Assembly: GCF_029428875.1 (NCBI RefSeq)
Contig: NZ_JAJSOO010000001.1
Coordinates: 6,854,501-6,918,500 of the forward strand
Length of the DNA stretch: 64,000 nt
Direction: 5' to 3'
Source of the DNA: Streptomyces sp. JH34
GTDB taxonomy: Bacteria > Actinomycetota > Actinomycetes > Streptomycetales > Streptomycetaceae
Below, one piece after another: positions 57,644 to 64,000 of the stretch. Below the pieces are notes generated by a model. The model saw only the letters and a list, made by a program, of their open reading frames with translations. It had not been told where the DNA came from and searched no databases. Within the stretch, counting starts at the first letter, position 1. Each line of letters starts with the position of its first letter. A program made the translations under genes and the position numbers.

Positions 57644-58810
57644 TCAATCCCGTCCGATGAACGCCAGTCCGGCCGCCGGGAGTCCGCTCAGCCGGCCGCG
57701 CCAGTCCCGCGCGGCGGGGACCCGGGACTTCACCGTCCGGGCCGCGCGGTCCCGTGCGGTCAGCTGCGTCTCGCGCAGCCGCAGCAGCGGCTCCAGACCG
57801 GCACGGGCCAGCAGCAGACGCCGGTTGACGACGGCGACGGGGCCCCAGTGGTTCTTGTACTGCTCCGAGCCGCGCAGCAGACTCAGCACACCGTGGTCCA
57901 CGCCTTCGGTCTCCCGGGCGATCTCGCGCAGCAGCATCGTGGAGACGTCCACCTTCCTCTCCCTGAGCCCGGGGTGGACGCCGTAGAGGTAGCCACCGGT
58001 CAGCTGTGCCGAGCGGTAGGACAGGTCGGCGGCCACCACCTCCCCGTCGAGCACGAACTCCCTGACCGAGGCCTCCCCGTCGCGCACCATCCGGCGGGTG
58101 GAGCGCACCAAGTGGGAGCAGAAGCGCGGGCGCAGGTGCTCCGGGTTGACACCTCGGCCGAGCCACTGCATTTCGTGCAGCGCGAGCAGGGTGCCGATCG
58201 CCCCCGCCACCCGGTGGACCGGCGCGGTGCGGCATTCGATCCCCAGCGCGTCGATCCTGCGGAGCTTGGCGCGGGCCCGCTGGGCCCGGGACCCGGTCAT
58301 CCTCCTGATGAGGGCGTCGATCGGCTCCGCGGGCAGCTCCATGCACGTCGAGTCCGTGCGGCTGCTCCGTGCGCCCGGCCACGCCTCGAACAGCAGGTGC
58401 GCCGAGGCGTCGGGCCGGACCTCCCGCAGGTCCACGACGGTGTGCGAGGCCGCCCTGTGGAGCCCGCGCTCCAGCGCGGTGACCGCCGCCCGGGTGTCCT
58501 CGCCGTCCACCAGGATGTCGAAGAAGTCGGAGATCGCGCCGCCCATGGGCACCAGCAGAGGCATGGGGCGGTGGACGAGCATCAGGGGCACCGCACCGAT
58601 CAGGCGTCCGTCCCGGCGCGCCAGCACGACCCGCAGCCGGCCGGGGACTCCGTAGGAGAGCCACCAGGAGTGGAGCCACGCGTGACTCTGGAAGGGGGTG
58701 GCGGTGGGGCAGCGGCGGTGCAGCGCGTCCCACTCCGCGGCGAGGTCCGCGAAGTCCGCCAGGTCACGGCAGAGGGTGACGGTCAGCCGGCCACGACGGT
58801 CGGTGTTCAT
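57644..58810 (-). CDS. CelD/BcsL-type GNAT acetyltransferase of the exopolysaccharide operon
   Basis: 388 residues. GNAT fold of the CelD/BcsL (FemAB-related) group: FADLAAEWDALHRRCPTATPFQSHAWLHSWW region near the N-terminus, then LRRIDALGIECR and EFVLDGEVVAADLSYRSAQLTGGYLYGVHPGLRE. Such proteins are common in polysaccharide clusters and probably acylate the polymer or its lipid-linked unit. ATG overlaps the preceding stop by 4 bases (ATGA). Last gene of the operon. Confidence 0.88.
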   Translation of the reverse strand: MNTDRRGRLTVTLCRDLADFADLAAEWDALHRRCPTATPFQSHAWLHSWWLSYGVPGRLRVVLARRDGRLIGAVPLMLVHRPMPLLVPMGGAISDFFDILVDGEDTRAAVTALERGLHRAASHTVVDLREVRPDASAHLLFEAWPGARSSRTDSTCMELPAEPIDALIRRMTGSRAQRARAKLRRIDALGIECRTAPVHRVAGAIGTLLALHEMQWLGRGVNPEHLRPRFCSHLVRSTRRMVRDGEASVREFVLDGEVVAADLSYRSAQLTGGYLYGVHPGLRERKVDVSTMLLREIARETEGVDHGVLSLLRGSEQYKNHWGPVAVVNRRLLLARAGLEPLLRLRETQLTARDRAARTVKSRVPAARDWRGRLSGLPAAGLAFIGRD

Positions 58811-59475
58811 CGCACCAGCTCCCGTTCGCCTGCCGCGCCGCCCTGGGCGGGGCCGGGCACCTGCGCGGTGACGCCGCGGCGGCCCTGGCGGGGACGGACG
58901 AGCAGGACCAGTCCGCCGACCAGTCCGCCCGCGCCGGCGCCGACGGCGGTGCCGAGGGGAGCGGACGGGGACACCGGATCGACGGGGGGCACGGCGTGCG
59001 AGAACTTGATCAGCTTCACCCCGGTGTCCTTCGAGACGTGCCCGCTGCTGACGACCACGGCCTCGGTCACCGCGTTGGCGATGTCCGCCGCACGGTCCCG
59101 GTCGGCCGACGTGCCGGTCACCGCGATCATGGGTGAGTCCGGTGAGGTCTCGGACCTCACGTGCGTGCGCAGTTCGCGCACGGGCTCCCCGGCGGCCCCC
59201 TTGGCGTAGGCCAGGGTGGCGTCGCTGGTGGCCAGCCGGCCGTACGACTGCGCGTAACCCAGCGCGGCGGCCGGGTCGATGTCCTTGCCCGCGGTGACCA
59301 CGGCGTAGCTGGTGGCCGCGTACTCGGGGCGGGCGAGCACACCGTAGGACAATCCGCAGGTGGCTCCGAGCAGGACACAGGCCGGCAGGGGCCACCAGGC
59401 GGGGCGTACGAGTGCGGGGCGGAGCCTGCGCAGCCGTCCGGCGACGGTCGGCTGCTGCTCGGGCGAGTCGGTCAT
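58807..59475 (-). CDS. Wzz-like chain-length determinant protein
   Basis: 222 residues. A short cytoplasmic N-terminus, transmembrane helix 1 (about 27-47), extracytoplasmic part with YAATSYAVVTAGKDIDPAAALGYAQSYG, and helix 2 (about 178-196). This is the Wzz/capsule co-polymerase layout, but without a fused tyrosine kinase. It should set polymer length together with the Wzy-type protein. Overlaps both neighbours by 4 bases. Confidence 0.85.
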   Translation of the reverse strand: MTDSPEQQPTVAGRLRRLRPALVRPAWWPLPACVLLGATCGLSYGVLARPEYAATSYAVVTAGKDIDPAAALGYAQSYGRLATSDATLAYAKGAAGEPVRELRTHVRSETSPDSPMIAVTGTSADRDRAADIANAVTEAVVVSSGHVSKDTGVKLIKFSHAVPPVDPVSPSAPLGTAVGAGAGGLVGGLVLLVRPRQGRRGVTAQVPGPAQGGAAGERELVR

Positions 59476-60635
59476 GGATGTGCTCTCTCGGTCGTGGGAA
59501 CGGTGGCGGTGTCGACGGCCTGTGCGTAGACGTCCATGAGGCGCCGGCTGCTGAGCCGGATGTCGTAGTGGTCCACGGCCGCGGGCGGTGGCAGCCGGCG
59601 GGCGCCGCCCTCCGTCCGGTGCCGCAGGGCGGCCGTCAGTTCGGCCGTCAGTCCGGCCGTGGGATCGGTCGTGCCGGAGGCGGAGCCGATGCGTGTGGTA
59701 CCCGGCACGCGGCCTGCCGGGAGGTCCTCGACCGCGGGGCAGGCCGCGTGCACAACGGGCAGTCCGGCGGCCAGGGCCTCGACCACGGCCAGACCGAAGG
59801 ACTCCTCGCGGGACGCCGAGACGAACAGGTCGACGGCGCTGAGCACCGCCGGGACGCCGGGAGCGGTGCCCGCGCCGCCGCACTCGCCGAGGAACCTGAC
59901 ACGGCCGGTCACCCCGAGCCGGGCGGCGAGAGCGCGGAGCGGCGCGGCCTCCGGGCCGTCCCCGGCCAGGACGAGCCAGGCGTCCGGGAGCGCGGCGACG
60001 GCACGGATCAGCGCGTCGAAGCGCTTGCCGGGGACGAGCCGGCCCACGCCCCCCACCACGAAGGCCGCGTCGGGCAGCCCCAGCAGGGCCCGTGTGGACG
60101 TCCGCAGGCCGCTGTCGAAACGGAAGGCGGCGGCGTCGATTCCGTTGGGCACGGTGTGGATCCGAGCGGCCGGCACACCCCAGTCGCGCAGTCTGCCCGC
60201 GACGGTGTCGGAGACGGCGACCGTCGCCGCGCCCAGCCGCTCGGTGCGCAGATAGAGCTCTCGGGTACCGCGGTTCAGCGGCCGTCCCTCGATCTCCGCG
60301 CGCCCGAGGGAGTGTTCCGTCGCCACGACGGTGGTGCCGGCCAGGCGCGCCGCGATCCGGCCGTAGACACAGGCACGGTAGAGGTGGGTGTGCACGAGAT
60401 CGTAGGAGCCGCGTCGGATGAGCCGGGCCAGCCGCGGCAGGGCGCCGAGGTCCCGGTTGCCCCGCATCCCGAGGTTCCGCACACGCACGCCGTCGGCGCG
60501 CAGCCCCTCGGCGACCGACCCCGGGTTGGTGAGCGTCACGACGTCGCAGCGCACCGGCAGATGACGCAGCAGCAGCCGCAGCTGCTGCTCGGCCCCGCCG
60601 GCGCCGAGTCCGGTGATGACGTGCAGTGCCTTCAC
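59472..60635 (-). CDS. GT4-family glycosyltransferase
   Basis: 387 residues, GT-B fold. N-terminal HVITGLGAGGAEQQLRLLL, nucleotide-sugar site around VGRLVPGKRFDALIRAVAAL, and the EX7E motif in SREESFGLAVVEALAAGLPVV. Adds a sugar to the lipid-linked repeat unit. GTG start overlapping the deacetylase stop by 4 bases. Donor and acceptor cannot be predicted. Confidence 0.93.
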   Translation of the reverse strand: MKALHVITGLGAGGAEQQLRLLLRHLPVRCDVVTLTNPGSVAEGLRADGVRVRNLGMRGNRDLGALPRLARLIRRGSYDLVHTHLYRACVYGRIAARLAGTTVVATEHSLGRAEIEGRPLNRGTRELYLRTERLGAATVAVSDTVAGRLRDWGVPAARIHTVPNGIDAAAFRFDSGLRTSTRALLGLPDAAFVVGGVGRLVPGKRFDALIRAVAALPDAWLVLAGDGPEAAPLRALAARLGVTGRVRFLGECGGAGTAPGVPAVLSAVDLFVSASREESFGLAVVEALAAGLPVVHAACPAVEDLPAGRVPGTTRIGSASGTTDPTAGLTAELTAALRHRTEGGARRLPPPAAVDHYDIRLSSRRLMDVYAQAVDTATVPTTERAHP

Positions 60636-61402
60636 GCGGCGTCACCCGGGCCCGCGGTGCCGGCCACGCGGTACCGCAGCCGGTGCCGCACTTCCTTGGC
60701 ACGCAGGCGCGCGCCCCGGTCGGCGTGGCTGACATGCGTGCGGGGCAGGGCGAGCGGTCCCGCCAGGGCGCCGGGAGCCAGGGCGCACCCGTAGGCGTAT
60801 CCCGCCTCACGCACGGACGCGGCCACCCGCCGGTCCGCCGTGCCGTACGGATAGCAGAAGCCGGCAGGCGCCCGGCCGGTGACGCGGCGCAGCGCCTCCC
60901 GGCTGCCGTGGGTCTCGCGGCGGAGCTCGTCGTCGGACAGCTGCGTCAGATCCCGGTGGAGCAGTCCGTGCGAGCCGATCTCCATGCCCGCCGCGGCGAC
61001 GGTGCGGACACCCTCCTCGGTCAGGAGGGGTCTGCGCGGGCCGAGCGGGTCCCAGACGTTGGAGCCGCCGGGCCGTCCCGGCAGGACGAACACCGTCGCG
61101 GTGCAGCCGTGGGCGAGCAGCACCGGGAGCGCCTCGTCCAGGAAGTCCGCGTACCCGTCGTCGAACGTGAGCCCGACCAGCCCGTGCTCCCCGGCGGCGT
61201 GCCCGCGCAGCAGCGTCGCGGTGCCCACGCCGGTCAGTCCCCGGCGGCGCAGCCAGGTCAGCTGCTCGTCGAGGCGGTCGGCCGAGACGGTGATGCCGTA
61301 CGGATCGTCCGTCGGATCGCTCACCGAGTGGTAGGTCCAGATCCACGGCCGGGACCGGACCGGGAGCGTACGCGCACGGCGTGGTGAGGTGTCAGCGGCC
61401 AT
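60632..61402 (-). CDS. Polysaccharide deacetylase (CE4)
   Basis: 256 residues, NodB homology domain. LTFDDGYADF carries the catalytic base and metal Asp, GSHGLLHRDL the metal His pair, and GFCYPYGTADRR the third motif. No signal peptide is evident, so it may act inside on the lipid-linked unit or N-acetylhexosamine before export. ATG start 61402; its first 11 bases overlap the flippase gene end. Confidence 0.92.
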   Translation of the reverse strand: MAADTSPRRARTLPVRSRPWIWTYHSVSDPTDDPYGITVSADRLDEQLTWLRRRGLTGVGTATLLRGHAAGEHGLVGLTFDDGYADFLDEALPVLLAHGCTATVFVLPGRPGGSNVWDPLGPRRPLLTEEGVRTVAAAGMEIGSHGLLHRDLTQLSDDELRRETHGSREALRRVTGRAPAGFCYPYGTADRRVAASVREAGYAYGCALAPGALAGPLALPRTHVSHADRGARLRAKEVRHRLRYRVAGTAGPGDAA

Positions 61403-63008
61403 GGGGGAACCTCTGTCGGATGAGTGCCAGCAGATGGACGGCTTCGGGGGCCCGGAGCACGAGTCCGGTGAGCAGGAAGGTCAGGGGCACGAGGAGACAG
61501 CCGGCCGCCAGTCCGGGAACCGGCCCCGGTACCAGGTCCGTGGCCAGCCGGCCCGCCGCCGCGGCGACCGCCGCCGCGGCCACCGGACGGGCGAGGGACA
61601 GCGCGACGGTCCCCGGCCGCACCGCGACCGCCCGTGTGCCCAGTCCGAGCAGCATCAGCAGGGCTGCCGTGCTGATGCCGACGGCGTTGGCTGCCGCGAT
61701 GCCGTCGACGCCGGACGGGCCGGCCAGCAGCAGACCGGCGACCGTGGTGACGAGGAGACCGGCGCCCATCGCGCCGAGCGGGTACCAGGTTGGCCTGCCC
61801 GCCGAGAAGAACGGCCGGCACAGCGCCCCGACGAGCGTGTGGCCGAGCAGGCCGAGCGCGTAGACCCGCATGACGCCCGCGGTGGCGGCGGTGTCCGCCG
61901 CGTCGAAGGCTCCCCGCTGGAAGAGGACCTCGACGATCTGCGGCGCACAGGCGAGGACCGTCGCCGTGCCCAGCAGCACCACGGTGCCGGCCAGGGCGAG
62001 ATCGCGTTCGACCCGTCGCCTGGCTCCTTCCCGGTCCCCGGCCGCCATGGCCCGCGCGACGACGGGGAAGGTCACCGTGCAGATCATCATGGACAGCACC
62101 ATCGGCAACTGCGCGACCTTCTGGGCGTAGTTGAGATGGGAGATGGCCCCGTCCGGCAGGGAAGAGGCGAGGAACCGCTCGACGAAGACCTGCGACTGAC
62201 GGCTCACCACGAACAGGATCACCGGGGCCAGGACCGTCACACCGAGAAGGGCCGGGCCCTCTTCCCGCACCGCCCGCCTCCCGCCTCCGCCCGGCACCAG
62301 CCGCACGAACGTGGGCAGCAGGGTGAGGATCATCAGCAGACTTCCGACGGCGACACCCGCCGCGGCGGCTCGCACCCCCCACACGGAGTGCAGCGCCAGG
62401 GCCATGCCGATGATGCCGACGTTGTACGCGATGTAGACACCGGCCGGCGCCAGGAACCTGCCGTGCGCCCGCAGTGCCGCGCTGAAGTACCCCGTGATCC
62501 CGAAGGTGAGCACCGTGACGGCCGTCAGACGCGTGCAGTCCACCGCGAGCCGGGGATCGTCCAGCCCCGGTGCCAGGATGCCGACGGCCCAGGGCGCACC
62601 CCAGACCAGCAGCGCGCCCGCGCACGCCAGTGCGGCGGACAGCCGGGGAAGGGTGTCGGCCACCAGGGCGCGGACCGGGTCCCGCGCGTGCCCGCCGGCG
62701 GCCCGCCGGGTCAGCGCCAGGCTGAACGCCGGGACGAGCAGCAGCGCCATGCCGTCCTCGATCAGCAGCGTGGCGGCCATCTCCGGCACCGTCCAGGCGA
62801 TCAGGAAGGCGTCGCTGGCGTGACTGGCGCCGAAGAGCCGGGCGACGGCCTGGTCCCGGACGAGCCCCAACAGGGCGGCGACGACGGTCAGTCCCGCCGC
62901 GCCGCCCGCCGCCCGGGCGAGAAAGGGACCAGGCCGCGTCCGGGCACCGGGGGCGGCAGGCTCGTCGGCCGTCGTTCCCGGGGCCGGATCCGTGGTGGCT
63001 CCGCTCAC
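61392..63008 (-). CDS. MurJ/Wzx-type lipid-linked oligosaccharide flippase
   Basis: 538 residues, about 14 transmembrane segments, MviN/MOP fold: GLVRDQAVARLFGASHASDAFLIAW opening, LNYAQKVAQLPMVLSMMICTVTFPVVAR core (landmarks at about residues 45-70 and 288-315). In this operon it most likely moves the lipid-linked polysaccharide unit rather than lipid II. GTG start overlaps the upstream stop by 4 bases. Confidence 0.9.
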   Translation of the reverse strand: MSGATTDPAPGTTADEPAAPGARTRPGPFLARAAGGAAGLTVVAALLGLVRDQAVARLFGASHASDAFLIAWTVPEMAATLLIEDGMALLLVPAFSLALTRRAAGGHARDPVRALVADTLPRLSAALACAGALLVWGAPWAVGILAPGLDDPRLAVDCTRLTAVTVLTFGITGYFSAALRAHGRFLAPAGVYIAYNVGIIGMALALHSVWGVRAAAAGVAVGSLLMILTLLPTFVRLVPGGGGRRAVREEGPALLGVTVLAPVILFVVSRQSQVFVERFLASSLPDGAISHLNYAQKVAQLPMVLSMMICTVTFPVVARAMAAGDREGARRRVERDLALAGTVVLLGTATVLACAPQIVEVLFQRGAFDAADTAATAGVMRVYALGLLGHTLVGALCRPFFSAGRPTWYPLGAMGAGLLVTTVAGLLLAGPSGVDGIAAANAVGISTAALLMLLGLGTRAVAVRPGTVALSLARPVAAAAVAAAAGRLATDLVPGPVPGLAAGCLLVPLTFLLTGLVLRAPEAVHLLALIRQRFPHGR

Positions 63009-64000
63009 GCGCGGGCCGTCCTCTCCGGCTCGGCGAGCGCCCACCACGCGGCGAGGCCGAGCACGATGCCGGTCAGCACGGTGGAGGGACCGCCGATGTC
63101 CGCGTACAGGAAGTCGACCGTCTGCCAGGTCATCAGACCGACAGCAGCGAGGCCGCAGTCGACGGCCGCCGCCCCCCGGGCCCGGGCGAGCAGCAGCCTG
63201 CGGACACCGCCGGCCAGGAGAGCCGCCCAGGATCCCACCAGGGCGGTGAAGCCGATGAGTCCCTGCTCGCTGAGGACCAGCAGGTACATGTTGTGGGGGG
63301 AGAGCAGGGGCTGCTTGCGGAACTCCTGGCCGGCCCCCGCCGTGTCGCTCCCGGCGGAGAGCCCGATCGAGGCGTGCCCGTCCCGGTACGCCGGGAAGCC
63401 CTTGAGACCGACGCCCGTGGCGGGGTGCTCGCGCCACATGTCCGCCGCGGCGGCCCACATGGTGTAGCGGTCGTTGACCGACCGGTCGGGCGCACCGGTG
63501 ACGTCGGTGATGCTGGTCAGCCGCTGCGAGATCATCTCGGACCCGACACCGGGACCACCGACCAGGACGACTCCGGCGGCGCCCAGTACGGCCAGCGCGC
63601 GGACGGCCTGCCGGAACCCGGTCAGGGCGATCATGGCAAGGGCGCCTGCCACCGTCGCGATCCACGCACCCCGGCTGAAGGACAGCGTGAGCGGGACCAC
63701 CAGCAGGGCTGCGGTCGACGGGGCCCACGGCCTCAGCCGGCGAGGGGTGCCGACGGGCGTGCGGAGCGCGTACGCGGCGGCGGCGACCAGGCCGTAGCCG
63801 ACCACCGTGGCCATCCCCATCACATCGCCGGGGCCGAACGTCCCGACCGCGCGGATGTCCTCCCCCATGTAGGAGGCGCCGGATCCGGTGACGTACTGGT
63901 GGACACCCGTCGCCCCCTGGACGACGGCCAGCACGACGAGGGCGCCCGCGACGGCCCGGAACCCCTGGGCGTCCCTGACCAGCAGAAGGACGGCGGCCGG
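63005..64000 (-). CDS. O-antigen ligase/Wzy-type polymerase (5' end outside window)
   Basis: Integral membrane protein; 331 codons are visible and the frame stays open to the right edge, so the apparent start at 63934 is internal. It has about nine visible membrane segments and the large loop with the Wzy_C-type signature MWREHPATGVGLKGFP and SPHNMYLLVLSEQGLIGF (H-N-x-Y/F). It would polymerise or ligate the exported repeat units. First visible gene of the exopolysaccharide operon. Confidence 0.9.
   Translation of the reverse strand, partial: PAAVLLLVRDAQGFRAVAGALVVLAVVQGATGVHQYVTGSGASYMGEDIRAVGTFGPGDVMGMATVVGYGLVAAAAYALRTPVGTPRRLRPWAPSTAALLVVPLTLSFSRGAWIATVAGALAMIALTGFRQAVRALAVLGAAGVVLVGGPGVGSEMISQRLTSITDVTGAPDRSVNDRYTMWAAAADMWREHPATGVGLKGFPAYRDGHASIGLSAGSDTAGAGQEFRKQPLLSPHNMYLLVLSEQGLIGFTALVGSWAALLAGGVRRLLLARARGAAAVDCGLAAVGLMTWQTVDFLYADIGGPSTVLTGIVLGLAAWWALAEPERTARA

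Noticed and set aside
1..64000. CRISPR array, tRNA or rRNA genes, insertion sequences, integrase or attachment sites, phage or biosynthetic megasynthase genes
   Set aside because: Looked for by eye on both strands; no repeat-spacer pattern, transposase, integrase, or PKS/NRPS motif was seen. A tRNA scan was not run, so a lone tRNA in a gap cannot be fully excluded.

Overview
The window is chromosomal DNA from a filamentous actinomycete, almost certainly Streptomyces. The sequence is very GC-rich, third codon positions are nearly all G or C, and GTG starts and 4-base ATGA/GTGA overlaps are common. It carries a chaplin, a MelC1/MelC2 tyrosinase pair, SpoIIE-type phosphatase and SigB/F-type sigma genes, and many LacI-controlled sugar transporters. 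Only one in-frame TTA (bldA) codon was noticed. No tRNA, rRNA, CRISPR array, insertion sequence or prophage was seen. Gene calls rest on reading the translations and motifs; no database search was run.

Layout, left to right. 1-1483: start of a secreted alpha-amylase cut by the window edge. 1873-3824: a TetX-like flavin monooxygenase divergent from a TetR-family repressor, with three near-identical palindromic operators between them. 4028-4594: a GNAT. 4738-11761: a LacI regulator divergent from a CUT1 sugar transporter (two permeases, lipoprotein) and a GH42 beta-galactosidase. 11817-16547: a secreted GH78 alpha-L-rhamnosidase divergent from a subtilisin-like protease. 16930-26782: a 1429-residue secreted GH87-type alpha-1,3-glucanase, a second CUT1 transporter and a cytoplasmic GH13 glucosidase, which together read as an alpha-1,3-glucan utilisation locus. 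26815-33324: mixed genes (cupin, YihY membrane protein, GNAT, a cytoplasmic FepB-fold protein with the TTA codon, ribosomal protein L31 type B, PfkB kinase, acyl-CoA oxidase).

33428-38646: a cobalamin riboswitch, a BtuF/C/D-type transporter, a PRC-barrel stress protein on the other strand, and CbiZ; a corrinoid uptake and salvage set. 38727-42482: a 3-hydroxyisobutyrate dehydrogenase-like enzyme, a relic of a sulfite-oxidase-type gene, and the metX-metY pair for methionine synthesis. 42705-46949: a SigB/F-type sigma factor, a GNAT, a membrane SpoIIE-type phosphatase, an ABC-F relic and a NUDIX hydrolase. 47132-50623: a large secreted phosphodiester glycosidase/metallophosphoesterase fusion. 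50698-52744: dhaK-dhaL-dhaM for dihydroxyacetone phosphorylation. 53026-55623: a secreted GH26 enzyme and a cytochrome P450. 55818-57532: melC1-melC2 convergent with a chaplin that has a sigma-BldN-like promoter. 57644-64000: a tightly overlapped exopolysaccharide operon (Wzy-type polymerase, flippase, deacetylase, GT4 glycosyltransferase, Wzz-like protein, CelD/BcsL-type acetyltransferase), running off the right edge.

Three themes connect the genes: scavenging of glucans and plant-type sugars by secreted hydrolases plus LacI-regulated transporters; corrinoid and methionine metabolism; and the sporulating cell surface (chaplin, tyrosinase, exopolysaccharide). The observations most worth testing are the repeated operators, the apparent CTG start of metX coupled to metY, the CebR-type box plus TTA codon in a small GNAT/FepB-fold operon, and the GH87/CUT1/GH13 locus.
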